Source: Hygrocybe punicea (Eukaryota; Basidiomycota; Agaricomycetes; Agaricales; Hygrophoraceae). From it: a stretch of DNA of 64,000 nucleotides. Below, one piece after another: positions 11,903 to 23,900 of this stretch; the stretch's first letter is position 1, and every line of letters begins with the position of its first letter. The notes beneath the pieces were generated by a model. The model saw only the letters and a program-made list of their open reading frames with translations. It had not been told where the DNA came from and ran no database searches. The DNA lies in the NCBI GenBank assembly GCA_963556145.1, contig OY744461.1, positions 7,264,891 to 7,328,890 on the forward strand, in the 5' to 3' direction. The translations under genes were made by a program, and so were the position numbers.

Positions 11903-13314
11903 TTATGAGCGGGCGAGCAGTAGAAAACATATATGCAAGCCCCCCACCAGTCTCTTGGTATTCCCACCCAGTACGGTGACATCTTCAATTCCCCAGTCAA
12001 GGCCGTGCAAAGTAAGCTTCTTCAAGCCTGGGAGATTCGTCGCCAACAAGGTCAACAGCCTTGGACCGAAGAAATGAACTTTGAGGCAAAGACTTTGCAA
12101 ACCGAGGTTTGGTGGTCGATGAAAAAATATGCTGATGACAGTGGCGACCTCCTCGTGGCTCAAATGGCGATCCCACACCGTAAGGTTGGTTAGCGTGTCT
12201 GCAGAACGCAGGAGAAATGCCATCATGGCATCGAATCCACCTAACGTCGTTGGGCAAAATTCAAACGTCTCCAGATGAGCGAATATGACCTCGTCAGACA
12301 GGTACTCCTCCATTATAGCATTCAAGCGATCCTCCGTGGTCGGAGTCCTTGTCCACACGTAGGAGTCCAGCTTCAAGTGAACGTGACGGAGGGTTCTGGA
12401 GTGGTCGTGGAGGATACGTGTAAGTCCAGAATGGTCAGCAAGCTTGTGAAGCGGTACGCGCACGTCGAGTCGCTCGAGCAGGGGCAATGGATCAAGGTTT
12501 AAGAAGAAGGGAGAGAGGTCTAAATGGCCCCATGTGTATATCCCGAAGGATACCGACAAAAATCGCAGGATAGGACTGAATCTGCTAACAGCTCGCGTGA
12601 CGTTGAACAGCGTGGTAGTGATAGTTGGGATGTCTCGTTCAGAAGAGACATCTGTGAATTCTAACCACAGTTCTCGCAGCTGATCAAATCGATCCAAGGA
12701 AAGAGGGTTGCGGAAGCAATTGAGATCACCCTCTATGGTCAATGAGCGAAGATGGGAGCCAAAGGTATTCCAGGCAGCAGCGAAGAAGGGCTCGGAATGG
12801 TCGTGCAGCCGCTGCTCCCGTACACGTATATGAAAATCGATGACGTTTGAGAGGCCGAGGGCGACGTCGGTCAAATTCTGTATGACCTCTTCGAATGCCG
12901 TGCGACGTTCCTTAGCGTCACGGTTCATTACCCTACCGATTAGTCGCCTCCAAGCGCTTCTATGGCGGTATTCCTTCCAATTGACAAAGAAATCGTAGTT
13001 GCTTTCGAGATGGACGACCAAGCGACGGACACGCTTTGCAACGAAAGGATCCCTACATATATATATCAGAAACCACTTGACAACTCAGTAAGTCAGGCTT
13101 AAACTTGCTAAAGAACCTACGTTAGCCGAAGCAACTTCCTTGCGGTCCTGGTGGCCCCCAAGTCGCCCAAGGTCGCATCCCTGTAGCGTGCGTTCATTGC
13201 GAGCTCGAAGAAGACGGAATTGAGAGAGATAAGTTCTCGCTGGACATCGTCGGGGAGAAATTCAGCGACGTAAAGCCAAATATCTTGAGGGATCTGGGGC
13301 ATGATGATCGTCAT
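11903..13314 (-). CDS. F-box protein with leucine-rich-like C-terminal region
   Basis: Member of the large agaricomycete F-box family, probably a Skp1-binding adaptor with unknown substrate. Exon 1 (13314-13121) holds the F-box (MPQIPQDIWLYVAEFLPDDV ... LNSVFFELAMNARYRDATL). A 68-bp intron is spliced so that RLT joins DPFVAKRVRRLVVHLES. Exon 2 (13052 down to 11903) is one long frame with irregular leucine-rich segments (LRSLTIEGDLN, LRELWLEF, LERLDVRVPL, LRHVHLKL, LTNLTVWDRHL, LQSLCLKV, LKKLTLHGLDW). The stop at 11905-11903 comes soon after the last repeat, and family members usually carry a little more C-terminal sequence, so one more intron is possible. ATG at 13302 is an alternative start. 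Confidence 0.8.
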
Positions 13315-14588
13315 GCATTTCGAGAATTCCTACAAATGGTGCCGTTATGAGGAACACAAGCAGTGGTCTGTTAGGGCCGTGCTTTACTTTGCGCGCAGCC
13401 CTGAACGTGTCCGACAAGAAAATTTTCGGCTTTCTTTGGCCAAGATTTCCTCCGAAAAGCTCGGTTTACTCCCACACCGGGAGTTTCACGGCGCTGGCCC
13501 CTGGTCCCTGCACGCAGCTTGGAGCAACTCATCAGCCATCTCCACGGTTACACCTGCGCGTCTATCAAGCTTGGGTACCACCAAGTCGTCACCACCTTTT
13601 TGACTTTACAGTGAGCGTACCGGAAGCAGCATCAATGATACCCCATGTAATCACGGAATCTGGAGTTCTATAGCCTCAACTGGACGCTGTTTTATAAGAG
13701 CATGGGTTCCGGTTGCACTCCCATCCCTCGTCGACGTTGAAACCACTTGCATCAAATTCCCCAAACCGGAGGATTTTACGACCCTGCTTTGCTCTTCTCT
13801 GAGTCGAGCCAATCACGGAAGTCAGCATGAACTGCAGACAAGAAAATCATCTCCGGTGATTAGCATCTCGACTATACGCACGTTGAGGACAGGATGGTGA
13901 AATCGGCGCAGTGAGTTTGTCGCCTAAAAATCCAAGAATTGTTTCCTCAAGTATCTCCATGACATCTCATGTTCAGCGGTGTCGTGTGCAGATTGGTCAG
14001 TTCTGAACCCAAATATCTAAAATGATCGTTCACTACGAAGTTAAACTAGTGCCCTACCTCGAGTCTCTCGCCTTGCAACGGACTACGCAGGACAAGAGAT
14101 TGATCAAATTTGGAACGCTACTAGGGATATGTTGGGAAACAATACCGCAGTCATTTTCCGTTGCCTTGTTGCCCAACTTCCTTTGTTACGACACTGGATG
14201 GCTAGCGCTGCCCCGGATACAAGGTTTGACCGAGGTGCAGTAATATGGCGGGAATACCTCCGCAAATGGGCCTGTATCTCAACTGCTTGGCCCCTCTCCC
14301 GAAACTTCTTATCTTCGGTTGATGAATGTAGAAAATGTCAGTTGCTAACTGCACTTTAACTTTTCTATTCCGCGACACTGCTATGGGATTTCAAAGATAA
14401 GGCTCTGTGTGGCTTCTTGGACTATTCAGTACTCAGAATTCCAAGGCTACCAATTGCAAGCCGTCTATCTGGTTTCTGCTTTTGAAGACCGCATATTTAG
14501 ATCCATGTTGTTGTGGTGCATTCGCCGAGAAGTGCTCGCCACGTGAAACCGTTTCCAAAAACAAACAGGTTGCCCACAACCACCACGA
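13315..14588. other. long intergenic stretch, no gene seen
   Basis: About 1.27 kb without a supportable gene. Short frames on both strands have no family resemblance and no splice-linked continuation. There are no terminal repeats that would mark a transposon. It includes the upstream region of the F-box gene and the 3' region of URM1. Confidence 0.45.
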
Positions 14589-15019
14589 CTAACCTCCATG
14601 CAGTGTAGAAATGAACACAATTTCATCATGAGGCCTGAGCACGTAGCTGCCCTCTCCTTCGAGTTCCCAATCTGTGTCATTGATCAGGACAAGGATTCCC
14701 GGTCGACTACGAAGGTATGTTGAGTTTCAGTTTGTCGACTGGAATGAACAAATAAGATGACTCACACTGTCTGATTTTCCATGAAAAGTTCCACACGTTC
14801 CCTCAAATGGTGATCGCAAAGATGATGGATCAGATAGTTCACGTCTGTTGATTTGATGTTACCGCATCCCAGATCTTCGCCAACGCTGGTGGTGTTGTCG
14901 ACGGGAACGAGGGCAGGGAGCGTCAAGTCAAGGACCAATGGGTGGGATGGCTGGAGCGAGAACAGGGATTCGAGGCCACCGCTGAACTGGACTTTAAGGG
15001 GAATCGATTCCAAGGTCAT
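14589..15019 (-). CDS. URM1: ubiquitin-related modifier URM1
   Basis: Small beta-grasp protein that is thiocarboxylated by Uba4-type E1 and delivers sulfur for wobble-uridine thiolation of cytoplasmic tRNAs; it is also conjugated to proteins. Exon 1 (15019-14766) begins [20 protein letters not shown], the family N-terminus, and ends [11 protein letters not shown]. After a 59-bp intron, exon 2 (14706-14589) reads [18 protein letters not shown] and finishes ISTLHGG, with the essential C-terminal Gly-Gly right before the stop. The length is 123 residues, longer than the usual ~100 because of a loop ([15 protein letters not shown]). An in-frame ATG at 15085 would add 22 residues; I prefer 15019 because family members start close to the first beta strand. 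The DUF1774 gene diverges from it about 100 bp away. Confidence 0.93.
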
Positions 15020-15117
15020 TGCGTTGGTTAAGTATCGGATTGGTTGTTGTGACACGTTTGGCTGGAGCTTCCACCATGACGTCACTCACTCTCTTAAACA
15101 ACCCTGAACGCGACGAC

Positions 15118-16398
15118 ATGAATTCCTTGCCAATCGATACTTCAAACCCTGCAGTGCGCGACTACCTTTCGCTCATTCGGTGAGTTTTTTTTCAACTTTA
15201 TTGCATCGAGCATTTTGTCTGAGTGTAACTTGTCAGACTACAGGTTTTGACACCGCTCTCGCTTCTCATCAACATAGCAAATGTTCTGGTCTGCGCAGTC
15301 GTCGTTAAACCATCAATTGGAAAGTCTTTTTTTACTGGTCCTTATTTCATGACATCGAATTACATATCCAGGCGACATCTTATGGATGTACCCTACATCC
15401 ATCTCGCCGGAGCCGCTGCTCATCGCAATTTACATTGCTGCGATCTGGTTAGGCCAGATTGGATATTGTTTCCTTCTTCTCTTTGCTAGAAAAATAGAGA
15501 CAAAAGTTAGTCGCCTGTTGTTAGCGCATGCATCTGTGACCCAACTCCTTGCAGAAAACTGTCGTGAAAGGGGTTGGCCTTGCCCTTGTAGTCGCCAACT
15601 GGCTGACGGCACTATGGGCTATTTCTTTGGTACGTGTATTTATTATTCTACTCAATATTATTGAACAGAGAATATTCGTGACCACAGGTCCTTCAATCGT
15701 TTATTATTGCTACGATCCTACAAGGTCTTCTTCTAGGCTGCCTTCTGTACTCCAACATCGTTTTGCTGGTATATCACCCGCCGGTCTCTTCACGTCCATT
15801 CGATACGGCGTTAATCCACGCACCGTTTCGTTGCTTCTTCATACTGCCACTATCCGTTTTGTTCCCATACACTTTGTTGTATGTTGTCAATTTACCTTTT
15901 TTTCTTTTTTTTCTCCCTAACCGAATCCACAGTATCACTCTTGGTCTCTCATACGAACGCTCGCCCGATTATGTTGCCGCCCACCCTTGGTCTGGCTTTG
16001 CCGTAGTGTTTTCCACAAATTTACTCGGCATTATAATCGTCCTCCTGAGAAAAGATATCGTCTGGTGTGTTGCGGCTACCTGGATATGTATTAGCATGTG
16101 GATCCAGACGCCGAAGCCTGCACCCGTTTATGTACGTCATTTTGCACCCGCTACCGGCTAATGTCTGACACGGGTATATGTGAAACACCAGATAACCGTA
16201 ATGTTGTTCACGGTACTGCATCCGCTTGCGCTACTGTCGACATATGTATACTCGCGGTTCTATAGAATGGGACAAATTACGTTGCCCACCGACTCCGAGG
16301 AACAGAGTGGAGCCACGGATGGCGAAAGGGTGAACGATGGAGCGGGACTGGAAGCTCAGAGCGCAAGAGAAGTCGACGCGGAGGAGCTTTGGGGATAA
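15118..16398 (+). CDS. DUF1774 multi-pass membrane protein
   Basis: Fungal integral membrane protein of unknown function (DUF1774, PF08611 type). Exon 1 begins MNSLPIDTSNPAVRDYLSLI and is followed by a GTGAG donor; later exons give successive helices. Recognisable blocks are PLSLLINIANVLVCAVVV, WMYPTSISPEPLLIAIYIAA, GQIGYCFLLLFARKIETK, VVKGVGLALVVANWLTALWA, CLLYSNIVLLVYHPPVSSRP and FDTALIHAPFRCFFILPLSV. The final exons add two to three further helices and an acidic C-terminal tail ending at 16398. About eight helices are predicted by eye. At least six short introns are needed. It shares a roughly 100-bp intergenic space with URM1. Confidence 0.85.
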
Positions 16399-16843
16399 CG
16401 AAGTACCCGGTCGAAGGTGTAGGAACGGACCACTGCTTGAGAAGCCCACGATGTAATTTCGTTTATGCGATTCTATCAATTTGCGACAAGTTTCAAATGT
16501 CGGTTTACAATGAATACGGAGATAAGGTTCACGTGACCCCACAAGCCCTGATGCTTGGCCAGCTGTCTTGTTCACTGGACCTCCGCGTCGAGACCGCGAC
16601 CTTCAATTATTACCCTTCCCGGACTCCCGTCGCCGTTCGTCTCGTTTTCGTCCCCGTCTCCCCGCAGGCATATCGCCCTACTGTACATGGTAGTGTCTTC
16701 TTCCGTCATTGCGGGTCTCCGACGGCTTGCACCTTCATCCGCACGATCATGCTGCTTCTTTGGTAATCCTTTTAAGATCCAGCGGTAAACGATCAGCAGC
16801 AGCATCCAGCGCTACAGTCCTCCTAGAGGGCGTTCCTACAACC
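16399..16843. other. intergenic stretch
   Basis: No gene is supported. This is the 3' end of the DUF1774 gene and the upstream region of the PAH gene, with ct-rich runs near 16620-16660. Confidence 0.4.
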
Positions 16844-17360
16844 ATGTCTCACTCACAGGTTAGTACCATACCAGTTCATCAGTTTTTTTGTCACGTTCTC
16901 ATGAGCCTTGTACCCAGCCTCGCCCACTAGACATCGGAGATTCACTCAGGTATCTCGATTCTATAAAATTGAGATTCCTCCATGCACCTCATGTCTATGA
17001 ACGATTTCTGGACATCATGAAGTGTTTCAAGGAATCCACGTGCGTTCAATACCGTACCCTTATCCTTTTGGCCTTGGCTAATATGCTATCTCTTGCAGCC
17101 TCAACACCACCGGCGTTATTCAAAGCACATGCGAACTTTTCGACGGTCATCCCGATCTCATCATGGGTCTCGTCACTTTCCTCCCCGCTGGATATCACAT
17201 AGAGTGCTCTGGCCATGGTTCAAACCGTATCACGGTATACACACCCGAGCGCACCATGATACGGGCCGCAAGCATCGGGCCCGGTGGTAGTCCTGCCCGG
17301 TGGTCCACCGTTGCAAACACTGGCCAGCAACAACACCGACGATCCGGGAGAGGGCACTAA
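16844..17360 (+). CDS. small Sin3-like paired-amphipathic-helix protein
   Basis: Single PAH (paired amphipathic helix) domain as in the Sin3 co-repressor, which binds transcription-factor peptides, but here as a short stand-alone protein. Exon 1 is the tiny MSHSQ (16844 to about 16858). Exon 2 carries RPLDIGDSLRYLDSIKLRFL and VYERFLDIMKCFKES. After an intron splitting the Thr codon, exon 3 reads LNTTGVIQSTCELFDGHPDL then LVTFLPAGYHIE, the classic L-x-T-F-L-P-P/A-G-Y-x-I-E ending of a PAH repeat. The remaining tail is basic and Ser/Gly/Gln-rich. Full Sin3 has three to four PAH domains and an HDAC-interaction region, all absent here. Many agaricomycetes have families of such small PAH proteins; their role is not known to me. 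Confidence 0.82.
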
Positions 17361-18248
17361 ATCATTAGTACGTGATCGATTTTTGTCTCCTTGGTGTTTT
17401 TTTGTTTTACGGTACTCATCTTGATTTAACCCATTAGGCTAGAGCCATATCGTATTGTCTTTTTCTTCTTGGGCCTTGTTCGATTCTTGGGCAAACGCTG
17501 CGCTCCCTGTCTTCATTGTGATCCTCCGATCGTCGTGGACGGTTCCCTCTATCGCTACGTCGAGCACTTGACCGTATTTCTGCACATACGCCTGACACAT
17601 TCCTCTTATGAATTGGTCTCCAATCTCATTGAGACGGGAAAATGGAGTTGGTTGTTTCCGGTGATGTTAGTCGTTGGGTTTTTCTTTCTTATTTTTTTTT
17701 ACAAGTCGGAGTGTGAGGTCGTTTGTGGGTTTACGGATAGTTGTATGGACACGGTACGCATATACGTTCAACGGTCGCTTTTACAGATTTCCTTGTCGAA
17801 AACTTGTACGCTCATTGTTTCATCGCTTTAAGAATCTCAAACAAGTTTTTTAGTTCCTCCCCCGTCTCCCTCTCAGTTGAACTCGCAATGTAGCGTTGGT
17901 TAAGATTGGGGCTGGGCCCTAATTTCAACTGCTGGGACAACTCTACGAAAATGCCTCTCGGCTTGAAATTGACTTGCCTTTCGCTGTTCTGCATTGGCCA
18001 CCAAGGTTTTCGGTGGATATTGACTTTTGCATCAGGTTAATCCATTCCATTGTCATCGTCACTTACTTGGCCACACCCCACAGCACGTCACGATGCTGTG
18101 GCATGTGTATGCAAAGGGGTTGATGCCACACTGTGTTGCTTCCATATAACAGCCTCGGGTTCCCCCCAAGCGTTTCCTGTGGCAACCTTCTCTTGTGTCT
18201 CTCGCTTTTCTCCACCCAGGCACATCCACATCCAACACTTGTTTCGAG
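17361..18248. other. intergenic stretch
   Basis: Nearly 0.9 kb with no recognisable gene. Several T-runs (17398, 17690) follow the PAH gene. The interval ends with the upstream region of the kinase gene. Confidence 0.4.
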
Positions 18249-20067
18249 ATGACTACTCCCGTCTCTCCTCCGAACTTTACTCTGCGTCGTATGATCCCGT
18301 CGGCTGCGCCGCCCGCTCAAACAGGCCAGCTCAAGTTGGACCATTCGAATGTTTGTGAAACCTTCAACCAGGTCCCACCTCCACGTGTTTTCTCGCGACC
18401 ACCGCTGGCTGAGTGTGAGCAGACCAAGACACGGGCGGTTCCAGGCCCCGATCCTTGCTGCGATACAACACCCGCCGAAGACTGTGAGTTAAGACTCACC
18501 TATCCTGACCCGGAGTTAGTTCAACCGTTCTCGGAGCTTCGTTTAACGCCCAGCCCCGAGCACAACTCCCCGGGCCCATTTCAGCTTATACGGTGTCTCC
18601 AATCCGGTGGGTATGGCTCGGCGGTCGCAGTGCGCGAGCTGGGCCACTTGCCGAAAGAACGGGTGTTGTGTTTGAAGGTAATCAGCAAGAAATACGTGCT
18701 TGAAAGGCAGTTGGCGCAGGGCGTTCTGCAGGAGTTGTTGGTGTACAAGCGGTTGGCCTCCAGCCACAGGCACATTGGGCGTGCATTTGTGATGGATGTG
18801 GATGGAGCCTTGCAGGACGAGGAGAGGTTGTATTTGGGGATGGTGGGTCCTTTCTTTTATGTTCATTTCAACGTCGAGTTGAATGGGATGGGGGTGGACG
18901 TGGCGCCCCACTTGGTTAGACATTGATGGCTCATGACTTGTCTGAGGTCATGACGCCTACCGGGCAACGGCGGCGCGCATATGCGAAGCAATGGCTAGTA
19001 CAAATGGTACGTTGAATTATCCAATGTACCATCCTAGCTGACGTGTTGTCGCTGACATACCTTTCGTTTGCGCGCAAGATCCTAGGCATATCTTTCCTTC
19101 ACGACTCCGGTATCATCCACCGAGATATCAAACCCCAGAACCTGCTCGTCGATGCGTTCGGCAATATTCGTGTGTCGGACTTCAATTGCGCGTATCTGCA
19201 TGATGGACAGCCGTTGCACCCTGAACGAAACTATTGCACCGAAGTGATCGGGACAAGGCAATACATGGCGCCAGAAATGTGGGCTAATTCCGAAGTGCTG
19301 CCTTGCGAAATGAGACCATATGGCATTGGTGTCGATTATTGGGGCGCGGGATGTGTGTTTTTCGAGCTGATGTCGGACTTACCCAGAGTGAATTTTTTTG
19401 CTTCTTTCCATTCGACCTGATGACCGTTATGCGACGAATAGGTGTTGTTCCTCAACAGGGCCGAGCTAATCGAGTATGAAGATTGGGATGACGATCTGGA
19501 CGGGATGTCGTTCCTGGAGACTATTGGAGTCGAACAACCTATTCTTCGCGATGTCATTGCAGGCGTAAGTGTGTTCTTCTCGCGACCGCACCTCGCCTCT
19601 GCTAACACGGGCAAACGTACCTGTTAGTTGGTGTGCGTCGATCCTGACGAAAGATACCACCTCAGAGACCTATGGGGGCACCAGTACTTTCTTAATGGCG
19701 ATGGGTGAGTGACCAGGGCTGCGGGGCATTTATTCTATCAACTGATCGGCGCGTTTGCAGAACGACGATGTTTAGCGTCATGGCAAGAAAGGAAGGTCAG
19801 TACTAGTGGCCCATCATTTTCGTGTTTTAACTTTTTTTGTTTCTTCTGCAAACTCACCGATGAATTATTGTCGAATTGCCAGGCGAAATCCAAAGCCTCC
19901 CTGGAACGTTGCGACATGAGCGCACTGTGCACGATCCTCCTTACCTGTACTCGCCAGTGGTAGAACCCCCACCGAACTCGTACCCGTTTGAACAGTTTAG
20001 TTGGATCAACCCTTATGGCATGTGGGGCGAAGAGGCCCTGCCAGAAAGACGTTCCGCCCCGTATTGA
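18249..20067 (+). CDS. Ser/Thr protein kinase with DFN metal-binding motif
   Basis: Eukaryotic protein kinase. Residues 1-110 are Pro/Thr-rich and disordered. The kinase domain starts at LIRCLQSGGYGSAVAV (glycine loop), with the ATP lysine in LCLKVISKK and a likely helix-C Glu in LQELLVYKRLA. Later exons give HDLSEVMTPTG, GIIHRDIKPQNLLVD (catalytic loop), IRVSDFNCAYL (DFN instead of DFG), GTRQYMAPEMW (APE) and GVDYWGAGCVFFEL (subdomain IX). Beyond the domain, VCVDPDERYHLRDLWGHQYF closes the lobe, and the last exon reads PVVEPPPNSYPFEQFSWIN to a stop at 20065-20067. The subfamily looks closest to AGC/CAMK-like kinases but is not fixed. The gene has about six introns; ATG 18249 follows a pyrimidine-rich leader. 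Confidence 0.85.
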
Positions 20068-20199
20068 TGGATATATATCTGTTCAGATTGTAAATCCGTC
20101 GGTAGAATATCCTACACTTTGTATATTGTTATTATTATATTACCTATTCCGTGACCGTGATTTGTAACAGTTTTAGCATTGCAGGGAAATAAATAAGCC

Positions 20200-20810
20200 A
20201 GTTTCAAAAATCGGGTCGGGGATGGACCAAGAGTGAAACTGCCCAGATAGCCGGAAACCCCGGCTTGTCTGAACCTAGGATAGATCCCCGATCCGGACAA
20301 AATTTTGAGGTTTTGGTCAAAATGTCAGATGCCAATCCGGACATGGAGGGGTACAGCCAGATCCATTGTCCGGACATGGCCATCCGACTTGCAGAAATGC
20401 CTGATCCGCGTCCGGACATCCTAACCAGGTAATGACCATATTTATACTACCATATATAGCATCATGCAACAGAAAAATTTGTTCGATGTCAACTGCTCCT
20501 CATACATACAGCTCAGTTTCACCCCTACCACTTATTTCAGACATGTCCCTTGTCAACCAAGTCATCAACATTGAACTTGGAGAAAAAGAAGCCATTCTCT
20601 TCAGGACATTACAGAAGTACCAAAAAATGTTGGCCAAGGATGTCAAGGAGTCCCAGAAGCGCAGCCGAAGCAAGGAAGATGAGGAAATAGACTGATATAG
20701 CGTAGATACCCTTAGGCGAAGTAGAGGATTTTTTTGAGATTTTTCGGTAATTTTAGGGACATTTTTAGTATGCTAGATCCGTCATCCGGACATATTTTGG
20801 GTGTATATGT
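20200..20810. repeat. old repeat, left part, with CCGGACAT motifs
   Basis: Repetitive DNA with several copies of a (g/t)ccggacat motif (for example near 20336, 20368, 20411, 20785), many beside gatcc. A short frame (20552-20695) encodes a charged peptide ending KRSRSKEDEEID with no recognised family. The same motif and composition resume right of the YR retrotransposon, at 38904. The word accccggcttgtc at 20260 recurs inverted near 39010. I infer one older element split by the YR insertion; its class is unknown. Confidence 0.45.
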
Positions 20811-20970
20811 ATTGTCTTCTAACAAACACAAAGAATGAGTGTAAATTAGAATTAAGTCTATGTACGAATTTGGCAAGTTGTGGCGCGTCTGCCTCTCAGC
20901 TCGTGCCACTCCCACTTGCCACTCCAAAAGATCTTCCCTGCTCAATAGAGCAGATTATCTCTTTCATTTC
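20811..20970 (+). repeat. YR element repeat A1
   Basis: 160-bp left terminal repeat beginning attgtcttctaac and ending ctctttcatttc. It is identical by eye to 38418-38577. Confidence 0.93.
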
Positions 20971-20999
20971 TCTCCGAAAGTCACACACCAACTTCTCTG

Positions 21000-23900
21000 A
21001 TGCCTCGACTTCTCTTCGACCCTGCCCGACTCCAGTGCCCGGACTATGCATCTCTCTTTTATGCCCCAACCCGAGCACCCTTTGTCAATGCCGCCACGAC
21101 AGAGGCCCAAGCGGTACAACTGCTCACCAACGTCTGGACTGCAGGTAACGACCTAGAAAAGCAATTATGGCAAGATCAGCTACACAACGACGCGGCGGAG
21201 CAAGCAGAACAGTTTTTACAGGCCCAAGCAGCCGCGGAACAACATGCTCTCCTAGCCGCCCAAGAACGAGAGGACGTGCGAAAGGAAGAGATGAAGAAGA
21301 ACAAGACCAAGTACATCCCCATCCCGAATCGGCCGATGCCCTCCATCACCCCCGTCTTCGCGTCCAACTACGCCACTAAAAAGATGGACAAAGGGCAATA
21401 CGTCGAACTCTGGTACTACACTAATGAGGGCCTAGACGAGGCCATGCAAGCACACGCCACAGTCGACGACGATGCCATGGTGATGGCCCGGAAACCCGAT
21501 GGCTCGACATCCTGGGTACCCGCTGCCGCTGCCAGAGACTCCAACAAGGCCCTCGACGACAGGGACATCAAATGGGAAGATTTCTGTCAAGCCGTCCCCC
21601 GGATGATCCTCGCCATGGAGGAGGCCGACTGGCCAGCCGATCGCGTGGCCATGCTTGCCTCCTTCTGGGGCAAGCTTCAGATCCATGAGATGCGGTCCTC
21701 CCGCGACCCCCTTGACCAGAAGGCCCTGCTCTTATACCAGGCTAGACAACGACGGCTATGGCACCTTGCCATCCCCTCACCCCGCGGCGCCTACAACATC
21801 TCCATAATAGATGAATCCGTCTTGCGTAAAACGAAAGAGGAGGTTTATTGGGAAGATCGGAAGCATAGAGACAATACCAGGGACTTCCGCGTGAGTCCCC
21901 CCTCCTTCCATCCAATGATAGATCACTTGCTGACTGTTGCCCCCCCCGATTTCCCTCTACCATTATCCATCTAAAACGACAACCTCCACCTTCCTTTGCA
22001 TTGCGCTGTGGTGAACGCAGCCTGGGTAGGCGCGGATTCGGGGTGCGCGAGATCGTTGTCACTGGGGTGAAAACCCAAAACTCAACTTGTTTGTGACTAT
22101 TTACAACAGCCACTACATACAAATAATAGAACAAATAGAGAATATAGTAAAATGAGTGAATACGTACCCAGAGATATAGATGTCTCTACATCCAGTAGGG
22201 ACACAAATAGAGACTGTCCCCAGTCTCACATAAGGCAAGGGAGGAAGAAATAGGAAAAAGAAAAAGGGAGGGAGGGAAGGGACAATACTGAAAACAAAAC
22301 AAACAAAACAAAACAAAAACAAAAATCCAATCAACTCAACAGGAATCTTCCAACACAAAGTCTTCCAACTTCTCCAACCGATCCACCAACTTTACCAACT
22401 TTTGCTCCAGAACCTTGAGGGCCTTGAGGGATAACAATGCTGACTCGAGCGCAAGCAAAGTCGAAGCAGGTATGTCGTCAGTGGCAAATGTGGATGATGG
22501 CGGCATGCCCTGGCCTGCTTCTGGGGATAACGACAAGGGTATAGTGGGTATGAAGTCATGGAGCGGCAGTGCATGGGCGTAGCAGGACGGGGTCGAGCGC
22601 GGGGTCGTGGTATGGGCTACTGAATGGGCCTGCGAGGCTCCGTGGGGTGGATCGTGGGCATGCGGGGTTGACTGGGGTAGCGGGTGACGTGGTGTGTTGG
22701 GGGCATCGAAGAAGGACAGGGGCGGACTTGTTTGGGACGGGAGGGGGCCGTACAGAGGCGCTGGGACGTGAACGTGGGCGTAGGGGCTGGTCCGTGGGTC
22801 TGGCGTTGGTCCTGGATGATGGAACGCAGGGGCCAATGGTGGGGCGATGTGGGACGGCGTTGGGGGCTCGAACGCAGCGGGGGCGGCTTGTACGGCGTCA
22901 CGGAGGGCGATATGGGGGTCCTGGCGGTGGTACGCGGCTGCCGGGGGTCGAAACGAGAGCGGAACGGGGGCGGATGTGGCGGAATTGGTCAAAAACAAGG
23001 TATGTTTGGGGCTGGCGCGGGTTTCTGGGGACGGCGGGGGCTCAGACGGCGGGGGCGTGTCACGGATGGCCTCTGGGGACGACGGCGAGGGCGGAGACGT
23101 GGATGGCAGGCGACACAAGGGTGAAACGAGGGCAGATACGCTGGGACAGGTCAAAAATGGCGTCCGTTGAGTGTCGGCACGGTTTTCTGGAGACGGCGCG
23201 GGGACAGACGGCGGGGGCGTGTAACGGTTCGCCTCTAGGGACGACGTCGAGGCCGTGGACGCGAACGCGGGGCGAAACGGGGGTGAAACGGAGGCAGAAA
23301 CGGGGGCCGATGTTGAAAACGGCGTCTGCGGGGCGCTAGCGCGGATTCCTGGGGACGACGCGGGCTCAAACGGTGGGGGCATGTCACGGCTGGCCTCTTG
23401 GGACGACAGCGAGGGCGTAGACGGTGACGGCGGGCGAAACGAGGGCGAAACGGAGGTGGTTGTGTCGATACGCGTGTTTTCGACGCGTTGGGGCGCGTGG
23501 GCGGGTCGTCCTGAGGCTGGCGAGGGCGAAAACGGTAGGGGCGCGTGAAGGTTCGTCTCTGGGTACGACGGCGTGTCCGTAGGCGCAAACGGGGGGCGAC
23601 TCGGGTGTGAAACGAGGGGGGACGCGTCGATACGCGTATTTTGGTCGCGTTGGCGCGCGCGGACGCATTTTTCCGGGGACGGCGCGGGCGCAGACGATGG
23701 CGGCGTGTGTTGGAACACCTCTGGGGACGATTGCGAGGGCGTACGCGAAGACGGGGGCCGAAACGAGGCGGAAACGGGTGGAGACGCGTCAATACGCGTA
23801 TTCACGTTGGATTTGCGCGCGCGGACGCGTTTACCTGCGCGGCAACCACGGGAACGACGGGGGGCGTACCTATGACCGTACATGCAACATCCGTTGCATT

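Noticed and set aside
11401..12000. 199-codon minus-strand frame below the F-box gene
   Set aside because: Overlaps the F-box exon out of frame and has no recognised domain; considered as an alternative last exon but not supported.
20432..20695. Small gene in the left old repeat
   Set aside because: Only a short charged peptide; no family, no splice structure, and inside repetitive DNA.
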